From Acidimicrobiales bacterium (lineage in GTDB: Bacteria > Actinomycetota > Acidimicrobiia > Acidimicrobiales > MedAcidi-G1), in assembly GCA_030747595.1 (NCBI GenBank), contig JASLKK010000007.1, forward strand, positions 62,001 to 126,000: 64,000 nt of DNA, read 5' to 3'. How positions within the stretch are numbered: the first letter of the stretch is position 1; each line of letters begins with the position of its first letter. The notes under the pieces are model-generated. The model was not told the DNA's origin, searched no databases, and saw only the letters and a program-made list of their open reading frames with translations. Of the stretch, positions 39,881-48,998 are shown piece after piece. Made by a program: the position numbers and the translations under genes.

Positions 39881-41362
39881 TCACCCTGTCACGTCGGTTC
39901 CATTTTGGTTACCTGATCCGGAGGCCGGTGATTCAGGGGGTAGATCATCGACCCGAAACTCGGTGAGACGACCGGCCGAGCCCTCGTCGACCCGTACCAG
40001 AATGTGCCACCCGTCCTCCGATTCCTTGGTCTCCATAACCTCGCCCTCCCGGTGGGCGAGGGCCAGCACGTCACCTCGCTGATAGGGAACGTGCAGTTCA
40101 GCCACGATCGTCTGACGTCGGAGCCGTCGGGCCACTACGGCCAGCATCTCGTCGATCCCCTCACCGGTGGTCGACGAGATAGCCACCGACCCCGGTTCCC
40201 GGTCGACGAGTCGTCGGGCGGCCAAGGGTTCCACATCGGCCTTGTTGAACACGTAGAGCTCAGGCACCTCACCGGCCCCGATCTCGTCGAGCACGACACG
40301 CACCGCGGCAATGCTGCCCTCCGGGTCAGGATCCGACGAATCGACCACATGGACCAGCAGATCGGCGTCGATTACCACGTCGAGCGTTGACTTGAAGGCT
40401 TCGACCAGTTGATGGGGCAGCTTGCGGACGAAACCCACCGTGTCGCTCACGAAGACCGCCTCACCACCCGGTAGTTGCAGGCGGCGGGTCGTGGCGTCCA
40501 GCGTGGCGAAGAGGCGGTCCTCGACTAGCACGCCTGCGTCGGTCAACCGGTTCAGGAGAGTCGACTTTCCGGCGTTGGTGTAACCGACAATAGCCACGGC
40601 CTGGTTGCTGGTGCGGCGACGGGCTTTGGACTGGGTGGATCGGTTCCGTCGGATCTGCTTCAGGTCGGATTCCAATCGGGTGACCCGTCGCATGAGACGA
40701 CGGCGATCTACCTCCAACTGGGTCTCGCCGGGGCCACGGGTGCCGATGCCGCCACCCTGCTGACTGAACGTCTTCCCGGACCGGCGGAGCCGAGGCAGGC
40801 GATATCGGAGTTGGGCCAACTCAACCTGGGCTCGGCCCTCGGGGCTGCTGGCGTTTTGGGCAAAGATGTCGAGGATGACCGCCGTGCGGTCCAGCGCTGT
40901 CCGCTTAAGGGTCTCTTCAAGGTTTCCCTGCTGGGCCGGGGAGAGCTCATTATCGAATATCACGGTGTCGGCATCCAGCGACTCGGAGACCGCTCGTAGC
41001 TCCTCGACCTTGCCTTTGCCGATGTAGGTCGCCCGGTCCGGGGTGTCGCGGTGCTGAAGTACCCGGGCCACGGGGTCGGCCCCCGCGGTGTCGACCAGGC
41101 GGGCCAGTTCATCCATGGACGCGTCGGTGGCTTCAGGATCGGCTCGACCGAGGGTGACGCCGGCCAGCACGATGCGCTCCCGGAACGTCCGGTCGATGAG
41201 GCCGGTGGCCTCGCCGCCGAACTCGCCGAAGGCACCACGGTGCGAGTCGTCGTCCCCGTCACCTGGAATATCGTGGGGCTCCAGCGGGCCCATTGGTTCT
41301 GATGGTTCCAGCGGCGCCAAGGGCTCCGTCGACTCGAGCGGGTCCGGCGACTGGTCACCCAC
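39881..41362 (-). CDS. hflX: ribosome-associated GTPase HflX
   Basis: 493-residue GTPase that splits stalled 70S ribosomes. The HflX-specific domain holds ATYIGKGKVEEL and FSQQGGGIGTRGPGETQLE before the G domain. G1 GYTNAGKST is at 260-268, then SDTVGFVRKLP (G3) and VFNKAD (G4). The first ~50 residues are an unusual Pro/Glu/Asp-rich extension with PLE/PLxP repeats, absent from shorter homologues. It could be cut back by a later start, but no better start is visible. The start is GTG 41362, overlapping the dapF end by 8 bp. Confidence 0.94.
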   Translation of the reverse strand: MGDQSPDPLESTEPLAPLEPSEPMGPLEPHDIPGDGDDDSHRGAFGEFGGEATGLIDRTFRERIVLAGVTLGRADPEATDASMDELARLVDTAGADPVARVLQHRDTPDRATYIGKGKVEELRAVSESLDADTVIFDNELSPAQQGNLEETLKRTALDRTAVILDIFAQNASSPEGRAQVELAQLRYRLPRLRRSGKTFSQQGGGIGTRGPGETQLEVDRRRLMRRVTRLESDLKQIRRNRSTQSKARRRTSNQAVAIVGYTNAGKSTLLNRLTDAGVLVEDRLFATLDATTRRLQLPGGEAVFVSDTVGFVRKLPHQLVEAFKSTLDVVIDADLLVHVVDSSDPDPEGSIAAVRVVLDEIGAGEVPELYVFNKADVEPLAARRLVDREPGSVAISSTTGEGIDEMLAVVARRLRRQTIVAELHVPYQRGDVLALAHREGEVMETKESEDGWHILVRVDEGSAGRLTEFRVDDLPPESPASGSGNQNGTDVTG

Positions 41363-42188
41363 GATGGGCGTTCCCGTCGTCGAGATCTGCGGTCCAGATC
41401 GCCGGCCCGGTCAAGCGGATGGGATCGCCGACGGCCACGGTGGCCGAACCACCGGGCATCTGGACCTCAACCACATCGTCCACGAGACCCCGACCGTGGG
41501 CCACGTGGGCCGCTGCGCAGGCACCCGACCCACAAGCCTCGGTGAGCCCGGCGCCCCGCTCCCACGGTCGTAACCGGATAACCGAGCGGGTCTCGACGAC
41601 AACCAGGTGGACATTGCAGCCCACCGGCGAGAAATGGGCTTCAATGGCCGGCCCCACAACCCCCAGATCCACCGCCTCGGGGTCATCGACCATGAGTACG
41701 AGATGGGGGTTCCCGAGGTTCGCACTATCGGCGTGGAGCACCTCTACGCCCACTAGGCCTAGGTCTAGACCGTCGCAGGTCGGGCCGGGCCCGGCGACGC
41801 CCATCTCTACGGTGGCCAGCACCTCGATAGCCGTCGGGTCGCCGCGGACGGCAACATGACGAGAACCCGCCGCCGTGTCGACCACCACCTCGAGGTCAGC
41901 GACGCCATCACGACGAGCCAGAGCCTGCCCGAAGCAGCGTAGGCCGTTGCCACTTACCTCGGCCCTGCTCCCATCGCTGTTGAACAGCGTGAACACGGGG
42001 CGGCCGTCGACACCGGTGGTGCCGAGAACGAGCCCGTCGGCGCCTCTCGAGGATGCTGCAGGGGTGGCGGCGATGCCAGTCGCCCGGTCACAGAGACGGC
42101 GCGCCATCTCGGCCCCGTCGGCGGGAACCTCGTCGACGAATCCGATCAGGAAATCGTTTCCCAGACCGTGGTGGTGAGTTAGGCGCAC
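41355..42188 (-). CDS. dapF: diaminopimelate epimerase
   Basis: 277-residue PLP-independent epimerase turning LL- into meso-diaminopimelate for cell wall and lysine. The two catalytic cysteines are Cys85 (SGNGLRCFGQAL) and Cys219 (TEACGSGACAAAHVA). HHHGLGNDF at the N-terminus and NLGNPHLVL also match. The GTG at 42188 is used because the family begins directly before the H-GLGNDF strand; a longer open frame upstream runs into miaA. The gene order miaB-miaA-dapF-hflX is typical for actinobacteria. Confidence 0.95.
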   Translation of the reverse strand: MRLTHHHGLGNDFLIGFVDEVPADGAEMARRLCDRATGIAATPAASSRGADGLVLGTTGVDGRPVFTLFNSDGSRAEVSGNGLRCFGQALARRDGVADLEVVVDTAAGSRHVAVRGDPTAIEVLATVEMGVAGPGPTCDGLDLGLVGVEVLHADSANLGNPHLVLMVDDPEAVDLGVVGPAIEAHFSPVGCNVHLVVVETRSVIRLRPWERGAGLTEACGSGACAAAHVAHGRGLVDDVVEVQMPGGSATVAVGDPIRLTGPAIWTADLDDGNAHRG

Positions 42189-42237
42189 GACGACATTCTT
42201 CCCCACCCCGGCGTCAGACTCTCGCCAGATTCGCCCA

Positions 42238-43164
42238 CTACACGCCAACCTGCGCAGCGTCGAAACGGTCGAGGACCTGATCGAGGACCACCATTGGCTC
42301 GTCGCCCACGTCGAACCACTCGATTCTCGGGTCCCGTCGGAACCACCGGTCCTGTCGGCGGGCGAACTGCCGGGTGGCCGCCATCGCCTCATCAACCGCC
42401 TCATCCAAGGTGCATTCGCCTCGCAGGTGAGACAGCAACTCCCGATAGCCCAATGCCTGAGCGGCCGATCTCGACGGCCCGCCGGGAAGGTCGGCTAGAC
42501 GGCGAACCTCGTCGAGGAACCCTTCATCCATTTGGCGGCGGTAACGGTCAGCGATCCGTCGGTCCAACAGATCACGATCGACCCGGAGGCCCACCTGGGT
42601 GAAGGGGGTGGGCGGGTAGGCATCCAGTCCCGGTCCAAACGACGAGAACGGCCGACCCGATCCGATCGAGACCTCGAGCGCCCGAATCACCCGGCGACGG
42701 TTTGTAGGCTCCATTCGTCGTGCGGCCAAGGGATCCAGCTCGACGAGACGAGCGTGCAATGCGGTGGTGTCGGACTGAGCATTGAGGTCTGAGCGCACAT
42801 CGGCCCACTCACCTGGGATCTCCAAGTCGTCGACGACGGCTCGGACGTGGAGCCCGGTCCCCCCGACCATCAACGCCCGACAGTTCCGAGCGGTGATGTC
42901 ACCAATGGCCGTTTGGGCCGCCTCTTGGAACATGGAGACCGAATAGTCTTCGTTGGGATCGACCAGATCCAGCAGGTGAATGGGAACCTCGGCCCGCTCT
43001 GCGGCCGTCGGAGACGCCGTACCGATATCCATACCCCGGTATAGGGCCATGGAGTCCATGGAGACCAACTCGGTGCCCGGGCGATGCCGGGCCACCTCGA
43101 GGGCCAGAGACGACTTGCCTGAGGCCGTGGCCCCAATGATCGCGAGATGCCCGTTGGGCTGCAC
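42238..43164 (-). CDS. miaA: tRNA dimethylallyltransferase
   Basis: 308-residue enzyme prenylating A37 of tRNAs reading UNN codons. P-loop GATASGKSS is at 11-19. SMDSMALYRGMDIGTAS, MVGGTGLHVRAV and the C-terminal AQALGYRELLSHL with TRQFARRQDRWFRRD are MiaA signatures. It lies 3 bp after miaB with a GTG start, so the two tRNA-A37 modifiers are made together. Confidence 0.96.
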   Translation of the reverse strand: MQPNGHLAIIGATASGKSSLALEVARHRPGTELVSMDSMALYRGMDIGTASPTAAERAEVPIHLLDLVDPNEDYSVSMFQEAAQTAIGDITARNCRALMVGGTGLHVRAVVDDLEIPGEWADVRSDLNAQSDTTALHARLVELDPLAARRMEPTNRRRVIRALEVSIGSGRPFSSFGPGLDAYPPTPFTQVGLRVDRDLLDRRIADRYRRQMDEGFLDEVRRLADLPGGPSRSAAQALGYRELLSHLRGECTLDEAVDEAMAATRQFARRQDRWFRRDPRIEWFDVGDEPMVVLDQVLDRFDAAQVGV

Positions 43165-43167
43165 CGA

Positions 43168-44655
43168 TCAGGCCGAGGCGACGGGAATGCGCCGGCGATG
43201 TCGGGGCGGTGCGGTCACCTCGACCAACTCACCAAGCAGGTAGTGGGTAGCGGCGTCTGTGATACGGACCGTGGCGTAGGCCCCGGTCCGCAGCCCGTCT
43301 CCGGCCGCTAGGTGCACGAGCTTGTTCTGGCGGGTCCGTCCGGTCACCTGGTCGGGCTCCCGCTTCGCCGGGCCCTCGATCACGACCTCTTCGGTCCGTC
43401 CGATCCGAGCCCGGTGGGTAATGGTGGCCGATCGCTTTAGAACACGCTGGAGCCGCTCGAAGCGGTCGACGCACACTTCATGATCCACGAAGTCTTCCAC
43501 CATGGTTGCTGCCTCTGTGCCCTCCCGTGGCGAAAAAACGAAACAGTAGGCCGAGTCGTAGCCGGCCTCGGCCACCACCTCGAGCGTGCGCTCAAAGTCG
43601 TCGCCGGTCTCACCGGGGAACCCCACGATGAGGTCCGTGGTTACGGCCAGGTCGTCGATCCCCATCCGGGCAGCTTCGAGGCGTTCGAGGTACCGCTCGG
43701 CCGTGTAGCCACGGTGCATGGCAGACAGAATTCGATCACTGCCCGACTGGAGGGGCAGGTGGAGGTGCTCGCATACCTCCGGGGTGTCGGCCATGGCGGA
43801 GATCGTCTCGGGACGGAGGTCCTTGGGGTGTGGGCTGGTGAACCGGACCCGGCGGATCCCCTCAACAGCACCACTGGCCACCAACAGGTCGGCAAAGAGC
43901 GGTCTGGCCCGACGGGTCGGGTCGGCCGTCCAGACCGCTCCCGCCTCATAGGCATCGGCCGGTCCCGCATCTATGCCGCGAAGTCGCAGCGTCAGGTCAC
44001 GTCCGTAGGAGTTCACGTTCTGGCCAAGCAGGGTGATCTCGCTGACCCCGTCGGCAGCCAGGGCCGCCACCTCGTCCACCATCTGCCCAAAGGGTCGGCT
44101 GATCTCGGGCCCCCGCACCGCTGGCACGATGCAGAATGCGCAGCTGTTGTCACAGCCGATCTGAATGGTCACCCAGGCCTTGTGGTCAGCGTCCCGCTGG
44201 GCCGGTAGCGCCGAGGGGAAGGAATCGGCGTCGTCGCGAGCCGTCTCCTCAAGGATCTCTATCACCGGGCCGTGACCACGCGCCTCGGCCAGAAGTTCGA
44301 CCGCCCGGTGGACGTTGTGGGTACCGAAAACGACATCAACGTGTCCAGCCCGCTGCTGGATGAGGTCACGGTCCTTCTGGGCCAGACAACCTCCCACCGC
44401 CACCTGGACATCGGGCCGTTCGGTCTTCAGAGCTTTTAGGTTGCCGAGGGCGCCGTAGAGCTTGTTGTCGGCGTTCTCCCGGATACAGCAGGTATTTAGA
44501 ACGATGACGTCTGCCTCAGCCTCCGACTCGGCGGGGACCATCCCGTCGGCCTCGAGAAGACCGGCGATCCGTTCGCTGTCGTGCTCGTTCATCTGACACC
44601 CGTAGGTACGCACGGCGTAGGACCGCACGACGGTCTGCTCGTTCGGGGATGTCAC
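43168..44655 (-). CDS. miaB: tRNA-2-methylthio-N6-dimethylallyladenosine synthase
   Basis: 495-residue methylthiotransferase with two Fe-S clusters. The N-terminal cluster ligands are Cys20, Cys56 and Cys90 (YGCQMNEHDSE, LNTCCIRENA, GGCLAQKD). The radical-SAM cluster is CDNSCAFC (Cys168, 172, 175). A TRAM domain closes the chain (VVIEGPAKREPDQVTGRT). It adds the methylthio group to the MiaA product. The GTG start is 99 bp downstream of the recA stop; this gap has no recX gene. Confidence 0.96.
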   Translation of the reverse strand: MTSPNEQTVVRSYAVRTYGCQMNEHDSERIAGLLEADGMVPAESEAEADVIVLNTCCIRENADNKLYGALGNLKALKTERPDVQVAVGGCLAQKDRDLIQQRAGHVDVVFGTHNVHRAVELLAEARGHGPVIEILEETARDDADSFPSALPAQRDADHKAWVTIQIGCDNSCAFCIVPAVRGPEISRPFGQMVDEVAALAADGVSEITLLGQNVNSYGRDLTLRLRGIDAGPADAYEAGAVWTADPTRRARPLFADLLVASGAVEGIRRVRFTSPHPKDLRPETISAMADTPEVCEHLHLPLQSGSDRILSAMHRGYTAERYLERLEAARMGIDDLAVTTDLIVGFPGETGDDFERTLEVVAEAGYDSAYCFVFSPREGTEAATMVEDFVDHEVCVDRFERLQRVLKRSATITHRARIGRTEEVVIEGPAKREPDQVTGRTRQNKLVHLAAGDGLRTGAYATVRITDAATHYLLGELVEVTAPPRHRRRIPVASA

Positions 44656-44754
44656 GGAAGAAAGGCTACGGCCCCGACACCATCCCCAGCCCGCCGAAGC
44701 GGAGAGACGTTGCCGAGGCCGACGAGCCAGCGACTTGTCAGCCCTTCAGGGAGA

Positions 44755-45888
44755 TCAGGTGTCCAAGGAGATGGGCAGATCGTCGACCTCGGAGAACTCC
44801 TCACCGCCGAGAGCCACTGCATCGGCTCCCACTTCGACAGCCTCGAGCTCCTCGGACTCTGCTGGCTGGACCTCCCGCCAGACACGGTCGGTGATCTCGA
44901 CCATGACCTCGGGGTTGTCGAGCAGGAACTTCTTGGCGTTCTCCCGGCCTTGGCCGAGCTGTTCGCCCTCGTACGTGTACCAGGCACCCGACTTCTTGAC
45001 GATGCCCAAGTCAACTGCCAGATCAACCACCGAGCCCTCGCGGCTGATGCCCTTCCCGTACATGATGTCAAACTCGGCCTGGCGGAACGGCGGGGCGCAC
45101 TTGTTCTTGACGACCTTCACCCGGGTGCGGTTGCCCACTACCTCGACACCGTCCTTGATCGCCTCGATACGGCGGATGTCGAGACGGACCGACGAGTAGA
45201 ACTTCAAGGCCCGTCCACCCGGCGTGGTCTCCGGCGAGCCGAACATCACGCCGATCTTTTCCCGCAACTGGTTGATGAAGATGAGGATCGTCTGGGACTT
45301 GTTGAGATTCGAGGTGAGCTTGCGAAGAGCCTGGGACATGAGCCGGGCCTGCAGGCCGACATGGGAGTCGCCCATCTCACCCTCGATCTCGGCTCGTGGG
45401 GTCAGGGCGGCCACCGAGTCGACGACCACCACGTCGAGCGCCCCGGAGCGGACGAGCATGTCGGCGATCTCGAGAGCCTGCTCGCCGGTGTCGGGCTGGG
45501 AGATCAAAAGTTCGTCCACATCGACGCCGATGGCTCGAGCGTAGGTTGGGTCCATGGCGTGCTCGGCGTCGATGTAGGCACAGATGCCTCCATTGCGTTG
45601 GGCTTCGGCCACCACGTGGGTGGCCAGCGTGGTCTTGCCCGAGCCCTCCGGCCCGTAGATCTCGACCACCCGGCCCCGCGGAATGCCCCCGATGCCGAGA
45701 GCCAGGTCGAGGGCCAGCGCCCCGGTGGGCACTGTCTCGATCGACATGGAGCCCTTGTCGCCCATCTTCATGACGGCACCGGTGCCGAACTGCTTCTCGA
45801 TCTGACCTAGGGCCATGTCGAGTGCCTTGGTGCGCTCGGATCCAGCCTCAAGTGCTCCGCCGCTCATCGTCCTGCCGTGCTTTGCCAT
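44755..45888 (-). CDS. recA: recombinase RecA
   Basis: 377-residue strand-exchange ATPase and LexA co-protease. The Walker A motif GPEGSGKT is at 79-86, with [20 protein letters not shown] (Walker B), the L2 loop region [13 protein letters not shown] and [13 protein letters not shown]. The acidic tail is normal. The ATG at 45888 has GGAGA 8 nt upstream. A LexA box lies at 46059-46070, 170 bp upstream. No intein or insertion is present. Confidence 0.98.
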   Translation of the reverse strand: MAKHGRTMSGGALEAGSERTKALDMALGQIEKQFGTGAVMKMGDKGSMSIETVPTGALALDLALGIGGIPRGRVVEIYGPEGSGKTTLATHVVAEAQRNGGICAYIDAEHAMDPTYARAIGVDVDELLISQPDTGEQALEIADMLVRSGALDVVVVDSVAALTPRAEIEGEMGDSHVGLQARLMSQALRKLTSNLNKSQTILIFINQLREKIGVMFGSPETTPGGRALKFYSSVRLDIRRIEAIKDGVEVVGNRTRVKVVKNKCAPPFRQAEFDIMYGKGISREGSVVDLAVDLGIVKKSGAWYTYEGEQLGQGRENAKKFLLDNPEVMVEITDRVWREVQPAESEELEAVEVGADAVALGGEEFSEVDDLPISLDT

Positions 45889-46058
45889 GTGGTGTTCTCC
45901 AGTGTGTCTGTCGGCCCGGTGGCCGGTTCCAGTTGATCTGTTGTCGAGTTCGGGGTTGTTGGCGGTGAACTTAGGGATGGCCTGTGACAGCGTTTCTGAA
46001 GTTGCTCCTGAAGCGGGCTTCAGGAACGCTTCCCTTTGAATAACAGGAGTGTATTTCC

Positions 46059-46070
46059 GAACAGGCGTTC
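46059..46070. promoter_or_regulatory. LexA box between recA and msrB
   Basis: GAACAGGCGTTC is a perfect GAAC-N4-GTTC site within TTTCCGAACAGGCGTTCGATGC. It lies in the 219-bp divergent region, 170 bp from the recA ATG and 38 bp from the msrB ATG. recA is the expected target; msrB could also be affected. Confidence 0.88.
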
Positions 46071-46107
46071 GATGCAAGCACTCGGCCTTTCGAACTACCG
46101 TCAGACC

Positions 46108-46551
46108 ATGGAAACCCGCACCGGAGACCCGAACCCCGAGCAGAAGCGAGCCGCCCACGCGGCCGCCAACCCAGATCTGGCCGAGCGGTTGGACCCCATG
46201 GCCTGGCACTGCACCCAGGAGGCGGGCACCGAGCGAGCCTTTACCGGCACCTACTGGGACGAGAAGAGGGCTGGCACCTACCGCTGTGCGGCGTGTGACG
46301 CCGCGGTGTTCGACAGTGACGCCAAGTTCGACTCGGGTTGCGGCTGGCCTAGCTTCACTGCGCCGGTGCCCAGCGGCCCCGATGGCGCTGTGGTCGACGC
46401 CCGGACCGACTCGAGCCGCGGCATGGTCCGTACCGAGACCACCTGTTCATCGTGCGGCGCCCACCTCGGTCACGTGTTCCCCGACGGCCCCGGCCCTACC
46501 GGCGACCGGTACTGCATTAACTCGGCCTGCATAACCCTCGAGGAGCGTTGA
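46108..46551 (+). CDS. msrB: peptide-methionine (R)-S-oxide reductase
   Basis: 147-residue MsrB repairing oxidised methionine. Zinc Cys pairs CAAC and [22 protein letters not shown] and the catalytic Cys in RYCINSA are all present. Residues ~1-25 are a hydrophilic extension. The ATG at 46108 is used; two earlier in-frame ATGs (46036 and 46072) exist, but the first would place the LexA box inside the coding region. It is divergent from recA. Confidence 0.93.
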   Translation: METRTGDPNPEQKRAAHAAANPDLAERLDPMAWHCTQEAGTERAFTGTYWDEKRAGTYRCAACDAAVFDSDAKFDSGCGWPSFTAPVPSGPDGAVVDARTDSSRGMVRTETTCSSCGAHLGHVFPDGPGPTGDRYCINSACITLEER

Positions 46552-46564
46552 CTCGACCACCGGA

Positions 46565-47083
46565 TCATCCGCCCAACGGGAACGCGGCGATCACCTGGTA
46601 GACGGCACCCTCGGGCAACGTCCGACTTGCCATCAGGAGCACCTCATCGACCCGGAACGAAACGGTCACCGGTGATCCGACCGAGCCGGACGGGAGTTCG
46701 TCCCTGAAACGACCCAGCGTCAGGTGCCCGACAAACGGGCGATACCCCCGGGGGGCGATCTCCACCGGCTGGTCGAGATGTTCGGTGGCCGCCACCATCA
46801 GGGCCGCCAGATCGTCGCAGCCTTCGGCCGGCACCATCACCACGCCATCTCCGAGCAGAGCGGTGGCCGGACCGAGCCTCACGTCCACCGGAGCGATCTC
46901 GCCCCACGGGGCTGCGGCAAGCACCGCCGCCACCTCGCCGGGATCAGCGTCACCCAGAAACCGGAGGGTGACATGCCACTGGGCCCGTGGCAGCCAACGC
47001 AGCCGGGGCGCCTCAGGCCGAAAAAGCTGATCGAGCACGTCGGCTGCCTCGGTCGACGGCCGTACGGCCACAAAGAGGCGCAC
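46565..47083 (-). CDS. thpR: RNA 2',3'-cyclic phosphodiesterase
   Basis: 172-residue member of the 2H phosphoesterase family, with the two H-x-T-x motifs in WHVTLRFLG (His37) and VGHLTLGRF. MRLFVAVRP at the start is typical. It opens 2',3'-cyclic phosphates on RNA ends; the physiological substrate is uncertain. The start is GTG 47083. It follows cinA by 27 bp and meets msrB convergently after 13 bp. Confidence 0.92.
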   Translation of the reverse strand: MRLFVAVRPSTEAADVLDQLFRPEAPRLRWLPRAQWHVTLRFLGDADPGEVAAVLAAAPWGEIAPVDVRLGPATALLGDGVVMVPAEGCDDLAALMVAATEHLDQPVEIAPRGYRPFVGHLTLGRFRDELPSGSVGSPVTVSFRVDEVLLMASRTLPEGAVYQVIAAFPLGG

Positions 47084-47110
47084 GGCGACCTAACTCGCCG
47101 AATCTGCCGG

Positions 47111-48397
47111 TCAGGCGTTCCGACGGGCCAGCAGGCGGATGCGGAGCGCGTCGAGGACCGTGATGACGGTGAACTGCCGGATGCGTGTCCGGTCGAACGG
47201 CCAACGGGTCCGAACCGCCTGGACTTCGCCGTCCACACAAGTGGCCATCCACACGGTGCCCGGTTCCTGGCCCTCCTGCGGGTCGGGTCCAGCCACGCCA
47301 GTCACGGCCACCGACACGTCAGCCCCCAGGCGTTCGCACGCCCCGAGCGCCATGGCCCTCACGGTCTCCTCGGATACCACCGGCCCCTCGGGCACGCCCA
47401 GTAACGACCGCTTCACTTCGCCGTCGTAGGCGACAATCGACCCCATGAAGGCCCGGCTGGATCCCGGCACCTCGGTCAAGCGGGTGCCGATCATGCCTCC
47501 GGTCAGTGACTCGGCGGTGGCCAAGCGAAGCCCCTGTGCGACCAGCAGGTCCAGCACCACAGACTCCATGGTCTGGTCGTCCACACCGAACACGATCGGT
47601 CCGGCAATAGCCCGCACGCGGGCCTCGCCGTCGGCCAGTAGCGCATCCACCTCGGCGTCGGTGGCCGCCTTGGCCGTGAGCCGTACCTTGAGCCCCTCCA
47701 TGCCACTGGCCAGAAAGGCAATGGTGGCCCCACCGTCACGGTCGATGCGATCGATCTCGTCGGCCAGGTCCTCGGCCAACCCCGATTCAGACCGCCCCCA
47801 GGTACGAAGAGTGCGCGATCGTATGACGCTCGAGATGCCGGCCCGCCGCTTGAGGTCCGGGAGGATGGTGCCCTCCACCATCTGGTGCATCTCCCACGGC
47901 ACACCGGGCACCGCGTACATGACCTTTGGACTGTCGTCACCATCGCCATCGGCGTCACCGGAAGAGGGGGCGCCCACCGGGCAGACCAGTCCCGGGGCCG
48001 TCCCCGGCATCTGGTCGATGGTCCGGGCCCCCACCGGTACGTCCGCCTGACGCAGGTTGTTGGCCGGCATTGGACGCCCCCGACCGCCGAACACAGCCTC
48101 GATTCGGGCCACCAACGATTCATCGCGCACGAGCTCCACGCCGAGTAGCTCGGCGATCACGTCACGGGTGATGTCGTCTTGGGTGGGCCCGAGGCCACCA
48201 GTGACTATCACCGCGTCGGACCGCTCCAGAGCCTCGCCCATGGCAGCCAGCATGCGGTCCCGGTTGTCCCCCACCGAGGTGTGGCGATGGCAGTCAATGC
48301 CTGCCAGGGCCAACTGCTCGCCGATCCACGCCGAGTTCGTGTCAACGATCTGACCCAGCAGGAGTTCGGTGCCCACGGCGACGATCTCGCAACGCAT
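47111..48397 (-). CDS. cinA: CinA-family protein (ADP-ribose / NMN metabolism)
   Basis: 428-residue two-domain protein. The N-terminal MoCF-like domain has VGTELLLGQIVDTNSAWI and VIVTGGLGPTQDDITRD. The C-terminal nicotinamide-nucleotide amidase domain has LATAESLTGGMIGTRLTEV and SVAVTGVAGPDPQEG. An acidic insertion (SSGDADGDGDD) follows the first domain. It is linked to damage responses and pyridine-nucleotide recycling in known bacteria. The order pgsA-cinA upstream of recA is common in actinobacteria and firmicutes. Confidence 0.95.
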   Translation of the reverse strand: MRCEIVAVGTELLLGQIVDTNSAWIGEQLALAGIDCHRHTSVGDNRDRMLAAMGEALERSDAVIVTGGLGPTQDDITRDVIAELLGVELVRDESLVARIEAVFGGRGRPMPANNLRQADVPVGARTIDQMPGTAPGLVCPVGAPSSGDADGDGDDSPKVMYAVPGVPWEMHQMVEGTILPDLKRRAGISSVIRSRTLRTWGRSESGLAEDLADEIDRIDRDGGATIAFLASGMEGLKVRLTAKAATDAEVDALLADGEARVRAIAGPIVFGVDDQTMESVVLDLLVAQGLRLATAESLTGGMIGTRLTEVPGSSRAFMGSIVAYDGEVKRSLLGVPEGPVVSEETVRAMALGACERLGADVSVAVTGVAGPDPQEGQEPGTVWMATCVDGEVQAVRTRWPFDRTRIRQFTVITVLDALRIRLLARRNA

Positions 48398-48425
48398 GCC
48401 CTGCTCCCCTCCCCGACCCGGCCGC

Positions 48426-48998
48426 TCAGGCCGACTTGGCGCCCGTGGCGCTGGTGGCCCGACTGCCGTCCAGCAAATACTGCGCGCCCGTCATCAGGGT
48501 GAAAGCCACGGCCAGCCACAACAACACGCCGACCACCAGGTCGGCGTCACGCAGCGGCGGCAGCACGGCGACCAACAAGGCAGTGCCCTGCACGATGGTC
48601 TTCCACTTGGCCGACTGGCGGGCCGGCACGGCCAGGCCGCGACGAGCAAACCACAGGCGGTACATCGTGATGACGGCCTCACGGAAGGCCAGCAGAGCCA
48701 CCGGTACCCAGTGGTAGCGGCCGACCATGCCCAAGCAGACGGCCACGCCAATCACCACGACCTTGTCGGCCAACGGATCCAGGAAGGCCCCCCAGCGGCT
48801 CACCGTGCCACGGCGGCGGGCCAGGATCCCGTCGAAGTAGTCGGTGGACGCTAGGACCACGCCGAGCACGAAGCCGGCCCACGTCACGCCATCGACGTCC
48901 CGGGCGTCGAGTACGAAGGCGAACAACACCGGGGCCAGTAGCAGCCTGGCCAGAGTCACCAGGTTGGCCGGCGAGACCACGGTACGGACGTGCTTCAC
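48426..48998 (-). CDS. pgsA: CDP-diacylglycerol-glycerol-3-phosphate 3-phosphatidyltransferase
   Basis: 190-residue membrane enzyme of phosphatidylglycerol synthesis. The CDP-alcohol phosphotransferase signature D-G-x2-A-R-x8-G-x3-D-x3-D is read in FDGILARRRGTVSRWGAF and LDPLADK. About five membrane helices are visible. The GTG at 48998 overlaps the rimO stop by 4 bp. Its product lipid is the diacylglycerol donor used by Lgt, also encoded in this window. Confidence 0.93.
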   Translation of the reverse strand: MKHVRTVVSPANLVTLARLLLAPVLFAFVLDARDVDGVTWAGFVLGVVLASTDYFDGILARRRGTVSRWGAFLDPLADKVVVIGVAVCLGMVGRYHWVPVALLAFREAVITMYRLWFARRGLAVPARQSAKWKTIVQGTALLVAVLPPLRDADLVVGVLLWLAVAFTLMTGAQYLLDGSRATSATGAKSA

